From assembly GCA_029204225.1 (NCBI GenBank), contig MU832235.1, positions 1 to 64,000 on the forward strand: a stretch of DNA of 64,000 bases, given 5' to 3'. Source of the stretch: Diphasiastrum complanatum. Its lineage: Eukaryota; Streptophyta; Lycopodiopsida; Lycopodiales; Lycopodiaceae. Below the pieces are notes generated by a model, which was not told the origin of the DNA, searched no databases, and worked only from the letters and a program-made list of their open reading frames with translations. Within the stretch, counting starts at the first letter, position 1, and each line of letters begins with the position of its first letter. The translations under genes were made by a program, and so were the position numbers. Positions 43,647-63,498 of the stretch are shown one piece after another.

Positions 43647-44985
43647 TTGACGCTGACATTTGCGTGCTGTTTGGAAGCCAGCCGTGTTTAGGACACAAGA
43701 CTGATCTTGAGCATCTTGATAATTTTTTCTTGGTCGGCTGTGTACAATCCTGATTAATAATGTCAGAGAGATATCAAGATTATTAGATAATGTTTGCCAA
43801 TTTTGGTCGTTTGTGCTGTCTTTTCAAGCATTAATTCTATTCCGTGCAGAAGCTTGACATTTTATAGTGTCCTTTGTCATTTAGTTGATGAAATACGTAA
43901 AATTCATATTATCTTTAAGTTACCGTTGTCTACTCGAGTAGCCTTCTTTTTAGTTTTAGTTGCTGGTTTAACGTCTATAAATGTAGCAGGAAAGCAGCCC
44001 TATTTCTTGATCTGTACCGTGTATTTAAGACACAAGTGCTGGTTGGTGCTTATGTTATCTTCATGAATCTGTTAACCAACATGTAAATAAGAGATTGCAG
44101 TGTACATGTATGGGTTTATTTGTGAGTATTACGGACCGGTACAGGTTATGGTCAGTTAGGACATTGCTGTTCTTACGTAGACATGAAAGAGAAGCAGCAA
44201 ATACTTAGCGAATCGAAACCCTAAACAATCAAATGCAATTATTTTCGAATTTATATTTATTAAGAGATGTGAAAGTGAAGCAAAGCTATGAGTTGTAGAC
44301 TAAAGAATGAAAAGGCAGAAATGAAGATATGGTGTAAATTGAAAGATGGGCTTCTTTGAAGTCGCATTTCACATTTAATCACTTGACCTGCAGTATGTTA
44401 ATTTGAAAAAGAACTTATCTTGTCTATATCACTCTTGTCTATATTGCTCTAAGCATGAACATGTACCATTTAGCCTCATCAGCAGCCAGCTGTTGTTGGT
44501 CTGATTGAAGCAATTATGCAAGCATGAGGTGAGTGTTAGAAAACCGACTTGCTCATACAAGTTACTCAAGACAAGATTTGTATTGTTGTTAGAGACAATA
44601 GCCATACACACATGGAAGAGAACACAAACAACAATGATGAAGCAATGAGGATGAGGTGTACTCCAACTATATCCCATTGCCTATGGACTATGGTGCTTAT
44701 AGACAATACTTTGACTTCCTTAAGCTCATGCAACTTGAGTTTTCTTGAATTGAATGATTAACCTTTGCCTTAACCTTGAGAACTTTGCTTGAAGATTGAT
44801 GGTTTTTTTGAACATCTTCCAAGCTACCACAAATATGTAAGGTTCTCACCAACACCCCATGTTTAAAACCTGTATTTCATTTATAGTTATCTCCACCTGT
44901 GTTGAATCCTTAAATTGAAATGGAACATGTACTTCATAAGTACTTATCTGCACCTGTGAATTCTCCTGGTACTATCATAAGTTGC
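43647..44985. other. CURT1 3' flank, no other gene seen
   Basis: The 3' UTR must lie here. AATAAT at about 43,756 or AATAAG near 44,084 could serve as a poly(A) signal, but neither is decisive. Confidence 0.4.
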
Positions 44986-44989
44986 CACC

Positions 44990-45115
44990 TGTGATGGACT
45001 TAGATGAATTACTCCCCTTGGATATTCATCTTGAAATTTGTTGATAACACTTCAGTTTGCATCCAACTACTTTCCAACAATGATACAAATAGAATGTCAT
45101 CTATGAACCAAACCA
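44990..45115 (-). pseudogene. Copia RT fragment with catalytic DD box
   Basis: The minus strand encodes WFIDDILFVSLLESSW and continues to NFKMNIQGE, matching the YVDDI block and the following F-M-G-L region of Copia RT. No neighbouring RT motifs were legible. Confidence 0.65.
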
Positions 45116-46380
45116 AATATGCAAGTAATAGAGCATCCCCAATAGAAAGATAAAATGTATGCAATATTTCCTCACACAAAGTATATGATATTTTTCCTCA
45201 AATACTTTCTAACACAAAGTACTTGACACTATTTGTTCTATGGAATCTCTAGCCTCTATCTCACACATAGAGTCACTTGCCCTAAACTACTTTCAAACTT
45301 AGAAAACATCTCGGCATCTATTTTATCACCGATTATAACAAATTCATGAAGGATGTCTTGACACTATGTCAAATACATATGCAAACTTCCCAACTTGTAT
45401 ATGTCCATCTTCCTGTCAATCAAGAGATTCAAACACTTCCACCATAAAATGATTGTCCTAAATATTTCTCCAACACATCATCAAAATCATCCATGAGGAT
45501 AAACAAAAGTAAAGATCAAAGATTTCTAATACTTCCTCAACTTGAAGAAACTTTGCTCGACTTAAGAAGATTTTATATTAATTTTCTAGGGTTGAGCAAT
45601 AACTTGTCAACTCATAGAAATAAACTCTTTGCTTTTCATGAGGCTAAACAACCCCCCGTTGATTCAATACATAAATCATGTTGTTTTTATGAGGCTAAAC
45701 AACAACCTGAACTATTGATTTTCATAGGCTAATCAACAACTTTCCAAATCTTATCGGAGACAACTGAATCTACCACATGACAGAACATGAACTTGGATAG
45801 ATTCAAGAACTTAAAGAAACAATTTTTCTCCAACTCAAACTAGATCCTTCTAATAGAATTGTTCTCAGTTGGTACCACCACATGAATGATCAACAATGAC
45901 TTGGATGGTATTTAGGAATTCACTCAACAACCACTTCGATTAATTATAAATCTGAAGTGATAGTAGTCTAGATAGACAAGAAAATTTCTACCACATAAAC
46001 AAGCTATTATGACTTGAATAGAAACCAAACAATACTAAACAACAACAAGACATCCTATAGGAACTTTGCAAAAGCTAAGTTCAAAATATTTTATTTAAAT
46101 ATTAGTGCACATGGCACTTTCTAGCCTAAAGGCCCAATGTTGGACTTATATGTGCCAACTGGTTGCCTAATCCTCATGCTTCCGACTCTCTACCACATTT
46201 ATGTAGCGTTTGGACTTACTGTAGGAGCCTGTTGCTGACATTTAGAATATTCCATGTCGCTCTCAGAATCGGGCAACAACTAGATTTATGAAAAAACTCT
46301 CTTACAGTTTGGACGAGTGCACATTAAGAGCTGTGAATATGTTAGAGTCTTTATTAAAAGAGTCAAGAAGTTAAAGGGAC
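45116..46380. other. No gene seen
   Basis: A tandem-like motif (GAGGCTAAACAAC) occurs at about 45,640 and 45,692. Otherwise the stretch is anonymous, possibly further Copia debris. Confidence 0.4.
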
Positions 46381-47145
46381 AATGTACTCCAACTACTGTG
46401 GGGATTGCCAAAGAGCATTTGACACCATATGAAACGCATAAGCGAATATGAGACCTTTAGTGAATGGACAGGTGGAGGCAACTACCCACGCGGGAATGGA
46501 CAGACTGAGGCAACTAATAAGACATTGAAAGCTATTATCGCTAAACAAGTGCTAGAAAAGGGAGGATCGTGGCATGAATTTCTACAACCGGCATTATGGG
46601 CTTATCGCATTGCCTATGAGATATCTACGGACTACACACCATTTCAGTTAGTCTACGGAACGGATGCAATCATGCCTTATGAGTTCATTTTGCCAACCCT
46701 GCGCATTCAAACTGCATATAATTTGTCCCATGACGAGTCTTTGCGTGAACGATTAATTGCATTGGAAAAACTGGAAGAACACAGAGGTTATGGATATTGA
46801 ATGAATTGGGTGATTAAACATCAACAAGCCAAATGGTTCAACAAACATATACATGAACGAGATCTTAAGAAGGGTGATCTCATATTATACTACCCAGGGA
46901 GCATCACGAATACATTAAGATCAAAGGACCAGTGTTGGGAAGGGCCATATCGAATTCTAAACATCTTTGGAAACAATGTAACCATTGCATGGCATAATCC
47001 TCCGGGGTTACCGTTTATTGTCAATAACAGTCGTGTAAAAGGTTATAATCTTCCAGCAGAAAGGAGTGATATTAATAGGGGATTAATTTACTCTTTGTTT
47101 GAAATTTTGAAAGCGTTCATCCAACAACAGTTGGGGGGAAAATGA
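46381..47145 (+). pseudogene. Ty3/gypsy integrase C-terminal half
   Basis: Motifs run GNGQTEATNKTLKAIIAKQV (the last catalytic Glu region), LWAYRIAYEISTDYTPFQLV and YGTDAIMPYEF, then after an in-frame stop at about 46,798 the C-terminal SH3-like part with DLKKGDLILYYPGS and WEGPYRI. The first two DDE residues are missing. This is typical of gypsy polyproteins; no LTRs were recognised. Confidence 0.85.
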
Positions 47146-50100
47146 CTTCAGCTTGGATGTCATTTCAGTACGGAGACACGTGCGGCACAATAGCACGTGG
47201 AGAAAAAGAAAAATATTTAAAATGAATCACGAATCAATCTATGGTGAATTTTTTGGGAATTGCTCTTAGAATCACATCTCTGTGAAGGGATAGGCGGTAT
47301 CATCAGCGGTTCGAAAATAATAATCCTTTTCAATCTCATGATGACAATTTCGAATACACAAGAGGGGTTTGAGTGTATTTCGGAAACTACGGGATAACAC
47401 ATTGTGGGTGCTTCTGATATTCTTGTAAGAATATGGATCCAAAAGAGGTTCAACGTTGACCACGACAACGTAGACGTCAGGAGGATTTCGACTCAATCGA
47501 TATGGAGTATTACCTTCCGATAAATTTTCAATCGTTGATGCAGTATAGACAACATGAGAGAATGGAGCTCGCCAGGCAGGTATTGGAGCACCAGAGATTG
47601 GCCATTCAGCAGCAGGAACGTGGACAACGAGAACGACAAGAGCTGCGGGATCCGCAATTGGGTCATTAGTAGATGGAAGCGGGACAATTTGAGGACCAGC
47701 AGACTCATTCGTTGGAAATTTGGAATACGGAATATCGAATTTGTGGAATTACTATATTCTATTGGATTTTTGGCTTTAGTATATTGTTCTATATTGTAAT
47801 GGTGCTTGTGCACAAATACTCTTGAGCAATGGATGTAGCTGAATTATTCAGCATAAGGTTTTGGGCGTGATACCCAACATCCTTTGTATGTACAACACAT
47901 GTGTGGAACTCAGCTTTGATCAAGCACATGCAACGGTGTTCGAACGGTCTTATTGTTCAAATAGCCAACATTGTTTTTGTTATCATAGTTACAACTTGCA
48001 ACACTGGCAATTTTATTTTTGTTCATGCATAATGTATTAATTAGACATGTATTGTTAGCACAATGGACGCTCTAGATGCATGTTATAGTATTTTATGATC
48101 TGCGCATTTTTGTAGTTCATTTAGCTCGGGTAGTGTTGTTAGGCATTGTTAGCTAGGGTTCTAACGACATAGTTTACGATGTGAGATATCTTATACGAGC
48201 TTTGTCCTAGAAATATGGAGGGTTGTTGTAGGATTATAACGAGTAGTTTGCAGTTTAGTTGTTAGAGTTTCCAAGGAAAAGGAAGGGAAAAGGGAAAAGG
48301 GAAAAAGAAAAAAGAGAAGAACAAAACCCAAAAAAAAAAAAAAACATGTTGTTACGAATTTCTACTAGCAGTACGTCTTAGGGGTCATCAACCTATTACA
48401 GGTTAGTTCTCTTAGTTTACAACAGTTGGGTAGGCAGAATATGAAGCCAAAAACGATAGTATGAACCCACAGTGATCCATCGCTAGACAGCGGATTCATA
48501 CTTCCTACTTATCATCAACCACATCTGATAGCATTCAAAAGTATACAAGAGATGAATGCAAATACATGATACAAGCAAAAACCACATATTGTAGAGTTTA
48601 AAGCAGATCACTTCAATTAGTCAAAGCGGGCGCCATCTCTTCCAAACTTTTTCTCACCGTAAAGTAGAACAAACTCCTTTGAGAACAGGCTACATATAGT
48701 GGTTCCATAGGAAGTATTGTGGAAGCTCCCCTTCAAGTTTTTTCCTGTCAACTATGTCGTTTATTGTTGCTTGTTTGTATGTTCTATTGTCGTATGGTTT
48801 GGTGTGTTTTCTTTTGCAGCTTCACTATAGGTGATATTTCATCAGCAATTTTATTCTACCTCTACATTTGCAGTATCACACGAATTGTCATTGGGATATA
48901 TCTCTACATCTATACCAATGACTTCAAAAACTTTCAATAGGAACAAAAAGAGCAGTCAAGGGACTTCAACAACAAATGATCAGTTTGGCAACAAAAGGAG
49001 CATCTTATCAGACTGCAATCGTGATCCAGCAAAAGATGCGTTTTCCTAACAAGATAGAATATTCGTGACAACACCACCATCAACATTCTCAATAAGCAGT
49101 TGGTTTTACGTAAGCGATACAATATCCATGCTTTTCCAGTTGCCTCACCATGGCCATCACATCATCAATAAAGTGGCAGCTTGTACTAGTGAAGGGCTCT
49201 CAGGTCACATCAAAGGCAAAAGCTATGTGCAAACCGACACAGACAACAAGTGTTCCTACCAACGCCAACAACAATGTTTCATTGGACAAATGTATATTGA
49301 ACAGTGGTCATAATCGTGTCTCAAGCCCATACTACTGTAGTTGTAAATCATCCATTCGATCATCTGTGGAGGCCACAAAAAGCACAGGTCATCAACGAGC
49401 AAAATCCAATACGCCTATGTAAACTGAAGGAATCTCACGTTAATCAGAGCTTGAAGTTATGAGCATACAACCTCAAGGACAAATGTCATTTTCAAAGGCA
49501 AACAACAATGACTCTTTGAAAATTGTATACTGAACAATGGTTATGAACAGGTATAACAAGGCACACAAGATCCCTATCATCTCTTACCCATTCCTTCCCC
49601 CATATTCCCCCATATACTCACTTTTGAAGCTTTATCTCACTTTTCTCATCCATGCTTCAAGATCTCATTCCCACCCGATCGATCAACCTGAACTTGCTCT
49701 AGTTCTCAATTGAAGCACTTTGTGAAGCAGACAAGTCTACAACATCTGCAGCATCCCAACGATGTCAATTCAGAGCTCCCGTCGAGCAATGCGAACCATA
49801 TTATCAAAAGGACCTTGGAGGTGTTTGACAAAACAACAAGTGGTGTTTTCACAATTAAAGAACTAGATCACTTGTTGACCATTCAAAGGCCACTACTATG
49901 TGTTAAAAAAAAGAAAAGAAAAGAAAAAAGAGGTTGTTCAAGCCTATAGTTCAATTAATCCTTCATGGAGTGCTCAACGGTACAATTGACCTCAAAGAAG
50001 CTGCAATGCGACAATCAAAGTTCTGCCAACATCATGTCTTCAAGAGACAACTATGAGCAACAAACCTTTGATCCATTCCTTCACCTCCACCACAACTAAC

Positions 50101-50190
50101 CCCATATTTGACTCACATCGTACATCATCCATTGAATAATCAGTGTGGGCACTTGGAAATACAACCCATCAAAAAGCCAACTCCCATATG
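47146..50190. other. Retroelement debris, no gene seen
   Basis: A Gln/Arg-rich plus-strand frame at 47,535-47,660 (with LEHQRLAIQQQERGQRERQE) looks like a coiled coil but ends in stops. The rest, to 50,190, has short frames only. A poly(A)-like run lies at about 48,328-48,344. Confidence 0.4.
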
Positions 50191-50199
50191 ATCCACATC

Positions 50200-51200
50200 A
50201 AATCTTCTGGAGATGCTCATACTCCTTCAAAGCTTCATCTCCTATGGAGCAACACTTTACAAAATGTTCCACATCTACAAACTGCATCGATTTTTGACTC
50301 CTCCAGCACCATAAGGAGCGAAGTCTTAACATTGCACTTGGCGTGGACCGCCGAGTTCTTAACGGACACTCAATCTTTGGATTCAGCCAGCATTTATCCA
50401 CTATGTGGTCGTCACGTCTGCATCTCTCACATGTCTTCTTGTCGTTGCCTTGCTGCCTGTTGCTTTCTTTCGATCTGCTTTCTTGGGTTCTTTGCTTCTA
50501 CTGGTTATGATCCGTTCTCTTTGTCGACTCCCTCTTAGGTTGAGCCTTCTTCTTCGACTAGTCTTTGTTGTTGTAGAGAGTTCGATCAGACTCGTTCTTG
50601 TCATCATAGTGCTCTATGGTTTCAGCTTCTTCTTTGATGTCAACGATTGTCTTGTCGAAGGTCATAGTAGGATCTTTAGCCAGCAATGTCCGAGTTGTTT
50701 GAAACGATCATGGTAAGGAGCATAGCAGTTAACTGAGCTGCTTCTCTTGTGAGACTGCATGTTCTGTCCCAACATTGTCTAGCGATATGAAGAGATTTTT
50801 CATCTTCCTAATGAAGCTGGTGAGATCTTTGTCGTTTCATCTTAGATTGGTAAGCTGATCTTCTAGATGCATTATATGATTTCGAGACTTGGTCTGAAAT
50901 TTGCTGATGAGTGTATCCCACATCTCTCTAGCATTAGAGATTGATGCGAGGTCAAGGGTAATGTTATCTTCAATGGAAGAGGAGATGACGACTACTACTT
51001 GTCATTCTTCTCTTTCCACTCTCGAAGATCTGTGCTGGCTGGCATCTCTTCGGTGCCATCCACCCACGACCATAACGCTTCTTCTCTCAAGATTAGTGAT
51101 GTCTTTCTTTTCAAGCAAGAAATTTTGATTCATATGCTTCAAGTACCGTGCATATCTTTGATTGGATGTTGTGAATGAAAGCCATAGTCTCAGTGATGAG
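50200..51200 (-). pseudogene. Copia gag with zinc knuckle
   Basis: On the minus strand the gag core includes NAREMWDTLISKFQTKS and HLEDQLTNLR (about 50,960-50,815), the UBN2-type block. A Lys/Arg-rich linker (50,607-50,450) follows, then a zinc knuckle CERCRRDDHIVDKC near 50,440-50,390. Frames are shifted between these parts. It follows the primer-site motifs at 51,201-51,249, so it is the 5' part of a minus-strand element whose pol is not recognisable to the left. Confidence 0.78.
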
Positions 51201-51249
51201 GCTCTGATACCATTGATGGACTCGAAAATGTCAAGACGCTCTGATACCA
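51201..51249 (-). promoter_or_regulatory. Two initiator-Met primer-binding-site motifs 37 bp apart
   Basis: The minus strand reads TGGTATCAGAGC at 51,249-51,238 and again at 51,212-51,201. The first adjoins the presumed LTR end (CCTCA on the minus strand, from 51,251) and is the likely working site. The second lies inside the leader. Confidence 0.85.
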
Positions 51250-51250
51250 C

Positions 51251-51840
51251 TGAGGAAAAAACTCTCTGCGTCTCTGTGCGAGGATTTCAATGAAGCTCAG
51301 ATGGAGTCAATCTTTCGGATAAGGCTACTGCCTCAACCCGCAATCAATCATCCTACGAACGGAAGACAACTACTGCTAATCTGACAATAAGTTTATGAAC
51401 AACAGATGACGTCTTAATGACATCAAAAATATATCTATTGATAAAATTGAACAAGCATCACAACATTCACAGATTACACATTGAGCAGAAAAGGATGTAC
51501 ATGTCTATAATATCAGAATCAAGTGTACACTAAAATTCTTTCTTGAGCGCTGTCTGTTCTCCAAATTAGCATGTCGGCGTGAGAGAGGTGTTCTTTTCTC
51601 ACGAAAGGAACTAGCTACTGCTGGATCTATATTTCTTCCTCTATACGCGCCTCACTGAGTGCTGCGTTCAGAAAACTGTATACTCTGTATATATCTGTTT
51701 GTATCCTTCGTTGATCCTTTATGTGATCAATCCAGGGATTTGACTAAATCAAAAGATCTAATCAAAAGAAAATGCATTAGTCTTAAACAAAACTGATTCA
51801 AGCTTTCTATCATTGTCCTCCATGAATTAGTCGCCTTCTG
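51251..51840 (-). repeat. Probable 5' LTR of the minus-strand Copia element
   Basis: The boundary at 51,251 is set by the primer site and a CA end. A TATA-like stretch (ATATATACAGAG, minus strand) lies near 51,690. The far end is a guess, since no second LTR copy was found in the window. Confidence 0.45.
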
Positions 51841-51904
51841 CCCATTGCACAGTGCCTTCACATTGCAGACCTTCGCGTTTTTTGCTAAAGGACATTTTTT
51901 GCAA

Positions 51905-52165
51905 CTTCAAGAGCAGTGTCGTTTTTTTTCAAGAGCAGCGTCGCTTTTCTAAAAGCAAATATCACTTTTCTAAGGGCAAGTGTCACTTTTTCCAAAAAGG
52001 CAAAAAACTCGACAGTAGGTCTAAAAACTTTCTAAGGCATTTAAAAACAGTGTTGCTTTTTCCCGAAAGACGAAAAAGCCGACCGGGAGGGCATAAACCA
52101 GTTCTAAGGCTAGTGTCGCATTTCTAAGGGCAAGTGTCGCTTTTTCTCGAAAGGCGAAAAACGTG
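51905..52165. repeat. Degenerate array of AGTGTCGCTTTT motifs
   Basis: At least seven variants of AGTGTCGCTTTTTC occur at about 51,914, 51,938, 51,958, 51,981, 52,052, 52,109 and 52,133, several preceded by CTAAGGGCA and some followed by CGAAAGGCGAAAAA. Spacing is irregular (20-70 bp). No frame is conserved across it. Confidence 0.65.

Positions 52166-58785
<6,620 letters not shown>

Positions 58786-58843
<58 letters not shown>
58786..58843. repeat. (GA)n microsatellite
   Basis: About 58 bp of pure GA. Confidence 0.97.
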
Positions 58844-58846
<3 letters not shown>

Positions 58847-58946
58847 TTTCACATAGTTCCTCTTGACAAAGCAAGACTAGACCCTTTGAAGCCTTCATTC
58901 ATATACCAACAACGTATAGTATAGCTGAAAGTTAAAATACAGTATT

Positions 58947-59014
58947 GTAAAGCACCATAAATCATAACCACTCTCAAAACGTAAAGCACCATAAAGCATA
59001 ACCACTCTCAAAAC
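58947..59014. repeat. Tandem duplication 2 x 34 bp
   Basis: The unit GTAAAGCACCATAAA plus 19 bases occurs at 58,947-58,980 and 58,981-59,014, differing at one base. Confidence 0.93.
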
Positions 59015-60140
59015 ATCCAGCTGATACCTGCCACCATCCAACAACACAAAACCACACGAGTTAGTATAGTGGAGAAGACATGTGTCACAACTGAATGGTA
59101 GTTGTTATCCATGTCCAAAAGAAGCTATACTACTTAACATCATAAATAGCATTTTAAATCATAGTCCAATCTTCCCAAATGAAAGGAATGTTTTTTAGCG
59201 ATAGGCCAAGCCCTGACATTATCGTATCAGGGCGAGTGCCATGCTGATCAGTTTATAGGCATTGGTCCATATCAGTTCCATTTGTTTTAGGCATAACTAT
59301 GAACAATTTTCACCCTATATATTGTTTATCGCTAAAAGATATGGTGTGGACACATGTGCAGGTGTTAAAACAAATCCATGCTATGCTAATCCCACTGACT
59401 CTAGTTTCGAAAAACAAATCATGCACTATTGTTTATACTCTTAAGCAAATCCGTGCTTTCCAGTCGTATCTCACCATGCTCTGATATGACAACTAAATGA
59501 GTATTAATTTTGTAAAATCCATGATTGAATAATGTCGTTTTGAATAAACTTGTTTATCAAGACTCCGTATTCAACCCATGGTGTTTATGACATTGTTTTG
59601 GATAGGTTACATATAATCGGTGAGGTTTTCGTGGTTTTTACAAGGTATCAGGGCAGATCCGTGCCATTCTAATCCTTTTGTAAGAATCATTTATCTTATG
59701 CAAATCCATGCTGTCTAAGATAATTTAAAGGAAAAAACTCAGTACATGACAACAAAGGTATCATCATTACCAGAGTTGTTAAACTGTTTACGAGTTGGTA
59801 GTATCTAAATAGGGAAAAAGAGACGTATTTTAGCATTTAGAGTCATTACAATTCAAAGAGAATTGAATATATCCATATAAAAACACCTTCCCTTTGAGCG
59901 TAAGCGGCTTATGCAGAGTCTGAATTTTGTTGTGAGAACTCATACCTGGACGATAGCCGATGTGTTCCCTTGTGAGGATGCCATGTTACTCCTTCGAGTG
60001 CTCTTGTCTTCTTTAAAAATAAATCATTCATAATGTTATTGTCAAATAAGGTAAAAAATCGAAGTCAATATTTGGCTTGAAGATTTAATAGAAGTAGAGA
60101 AGTCGCCAAACGAGATGTCTTTGCTCCAAGATACATTGCG
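59015..60140. other. No gene assigned; one possible short exon
   Basis: On the minus strand at about 60,025-59,950 an acceptor-like TTTAAAG and donor CAG|GTATGAG bracket a short open stretch ending SSQGNTSAIVQ, which could be a downstream exon of the 60,150-62,289 unit. Confidence 0.3.
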
Positions 60141-61146
60141 ATCTTTGATTATTCTTGCAATTTCTTTTCTTCTTTAGACAAAAGTGCCTCCTCATCTTGT
60201 TCATTGTGTCTAGCTGCACTATTGTTCTCGTACGTATCATCCAACATGTCTCCCATGACTTAATATTCATCATTCATTGGAAACTCATTTTCATCGTTGA
60301 AACTTGTTTGCGAAGAAGTAGATCTAGATGAGCTAGATTTAGATGCATTAGTCTCTTGATTAATGCGCTCATCAATTTCCATCATCTCTTTTAAGCCTTG
60401 ATGTGGACGACGAGGTAATTGCTTTATATGAGGACCGTTGTATTGCATTCGTCGTCTACGTCGACCATTACGAGGATTATTGTCTCCAACACTAAATGAG
60501 GATGAAGAATCCTATATATCAAAATAACAAGAAGTACGTTGAAACAATGCTTGATAAACATTTCCTCCCAATACTTGATAGATCTAAATGTTGCATATGA
60601 ATATAAATTACCTCTTAGTTTAAAAAGTATGTACATACCAATGTATCTATTAGACAGATTTGTCTTTTCAACTTATTAACATTCAATGAACTCAAAGAAT
60701 TGCACGCTTCTACATATTTACATATTTATGAATTTCACATTCATTAGCTTTCACTTATTATCCTATATAAACATTTAGGCAAATGGCGAATAATGTTTGA
60801 CAAATAATGCTCCTAACAATTAATATATAGCACAAACTGTAAACCAGTAGCATGAAACACACACACAAACACACGCACGCACACACACACCCACCCACGC
60901 CGACCCTAAATGCACATGAAGAGAAAAACAGAGAGAACATTATAGAGTGCTAATCAAAACTCCCGAATCACACGATTATATCCTACTCCATAATGTCACC
61001 ACATGCTCCCTCCCTGCGGCGTTTGGGCTTTTTTGTGGAACTCATCTTCCAACAAAAAAACATTTGAATCACGCCTTTAACGGAAGAAAACAAGGGCTAC
61101 ACACCTTCCTAAAATTGGGAGTGTTGGTTACCTTTAAGTTTTTCAT

Positions 61147-61148
<2 letters not shown>

Positions 61149-61238
<90 letters not shown>
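61149..61238. repeat. (TC)n microsatellite
   Basis: About 90 bp of TC end in a short CACACA. It sits inside the inferred minus-strand exon unit, between its last two recognised pieces. Confidence 0.97.
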
Positions 61239-61243
<5 letters not shown>

Positions 61244-61291
61244 TGAATGAGTCTATTATGGGTGATTGAATATGGAAATCAAGAATAACCA

Positions 61292-61454
61292 CATCTAATC
61301 ATTCTATTTGGATTTTTTCTTTTAGAAGCAAGTGAGAGATTAACTTCATCTAATCATTCTATTTGGATTTCCTTTTAGAAGCAAGTGAGAGATTAACTTC
61401 ATCTAGATATTCTATTTGGATTTTTCCTTTTAGAAGCAAGTGAGAGATTAACTT
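61292..61454. repeat. Three tandem copies of a 53-55-bp unit
   Basis: Copies at 61,292-61,346, 61,347-61,399 and 61,400-61,454 share TCTATTTGGATTT and GAAGCAAGTGAGAGATTAAC. They differ by one- or two-base indels in the T-run and a few substitutions. Confidence 0.93.
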
Positions 61455-62289
61455 CAAAGTATCATAACACTCATCCTATCGCTCAATATTTATTGGCCAA
61501 ACTATACTTGAAGTGTCATAAGGGTCAAAGATTAAAGCATTTTCGAAAAACACTTTAAAGAGTTTACCTCTTGGACTCTTGGATTCTTTGTGTGCACTCC
61601 ATTGGCCCAAATATAATCGTTGACAATCCTCCTTGTCCAAATCCTAAGGCCTTTGCATTGTGTGCATGTGCATAGTTCCCTCTCATCATATTCTGGTTGA
61701 AACTGGTCCAATAATCCAATTGCAAATTGCACAAATTCTTTCAGTGTCATTCAAGTGAAATTGACAAATTCTAACATGTGACGAATTGTGACATATGACA
61801 AAATAGTCTTTGTACATTTAGTGCATTTGCAACCTTCATTTGTGATAGAGTGGTGTCTTGGATTTCCAAAGAGCAACATACTATATCACAATCCTCAACC
61901 AAATCGGAGTACATCACTATTACAAATAAAAAAATTATGACATAAATCAATATACATACATGTGATGGATCAATAGGCGGTTTACGTCGACTGATGGAAG
62001 AGCTTGAAGATGAACCAGTCAATAGTTGTTCATTGTACTTTAGTCTTGCTTGCTCCTTTTTTCTGTGATAGAACTCGATTCTTTTTTCTTTCTCTAAATC
62101 ACATGGAGGTACGATAAATTCCCTAGAATTCATAATTTCAATAAAATGTCATTGCAAGAATAAATTTGCAAGAAAAATTATACACTCATATTCAAATAAC
62201 AAATAAAGTGCAATTGATGTCAATATCAATAACAATATATACCTGCTGTTGCGATCATGAGATGAATCGCTATCTGATGATGATGACAT

Positions 62290-63498
62290 CACACTCTATA
62301 CCACATCATAAGTAATCATTATGAGACCGTATGTACTGAACAAATATAATAAAATCTGTTAAAGACATGCCACATCTAATCCACGTATATTCTACTTATG
62401 CTTAACGTAAATCTAATATTTTCGTAACATTGCTATCAAGAAAATTGCTTGGGTGGGGCAACACATGACAAGCAATCAAAATGAGATTCATATTGATAAA
62501 TGTTAGACATCAGTAGATAGCGCGCGTAGTCCTATCTCAACTGATTTAAAGATCACATAGCAGTCAATTGAAGCTCTCAGTTTAAACTCTTGTCCAAGAT
62601 GAGTGATGATCTCACTCGATCTTTCTTTCAAGATGGAATGATCAAAATCAAACAATCAGTCATATACTCAATTGATTCATTGCCCACTCAATCACTCATT
62701 TGATTAATTAACACTTGGCTCGAGTTAGTTAAGGATAAATCTCTTTGGATTGGCCTAATGTGCCATGGTATCTCATGATGAGCAATATGCATTCGCCCTT
62801 TCTATCTATGGTTGCCTTGTATGCAAGAAATCATATACTAGATAGCACACCATTGATCAACATCTTTATTACAATGCTAAATGATTTCAACTAATTACCA
62901 TGATTTCATATAAGGTTATATAGGTCACACACCAACAATTAAAAAAATTTATCATTTAGGTCACATATCACTAAGGTCCTCAATATAACATCAATGCTTT
63001 TGATCATGAATCTAAATGACGTCGTGCAACCATTTAAGAGGCCACATGACAAAAGTAAAAAAAAAATATTTGACCATATAATTATGTCATCAAATTATAT
63101 CAAATCTATGACACCTACATTATTACTAAACTAAATGTTTTATGACATCACCAATTTGACATAATATTATGTCATAAAATCTCAAAAAACTTGTCAAATT
63201 ACTTGTTTAATAATTATATGTACTATTTCTTATCTCATGATTTTTTCTTGTATGTCAAATCTAAAGAAAAATAAAATTTATAATAATATAAAACTAGTCT
63301 TAACAATTAAATACTACCATAATGATCTTTGAATTGATTTTTTTATATTCCATCATATTAAAAAATATATTTTATGTAAAATCCTACAATAAAATATTCT
63401 CATAAAATCTAGAAAAGATTATGAGAATATTGAATGACATTTGAAGCATGCAAGCCCATGTGGGGGACCCTCTCACGTTCCAAGAGAGGGAAAAAAAA
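62290..63498. other. Very AT-rich, no gene seen
   Basis: No coding or RNA feature. Several TATGTCAT/ATGACATA-type short palindromes occur at 63,085-63,180. Confidence 0.45.

Larger units (their letters stand above)
60150..62289 (-). pseudogene. Exon-like pieces of an unknown protein, possibly CACTA transposase-associated
   Basis: Minus-strand pieces with good splice borders: 62,289-62,243 (MSSSSDSDSSHDRNS), 62,122-61,960 (55 codons in phase, IEFYHRKKEQARLKY), 61,750-61,568 (KEFVQFAIG...ELCTCTQCKGLRIW...DYIWANGV) and 60,511-60,260 (basic then Ser-rich), the last with a TAA after which the same frame stays open to about 60,150. The C-x-C-x2-C block with a preceding EFVQFA and following NGV resembles the transposase-associated domain of CACTA (En/Spm) elements. 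A second similar block, GCKCTKCTKTI, lies at about 61,815. Stops between pieces suggest decay. It could instead be an unfamiliar host gene. Confidence 0.4.
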
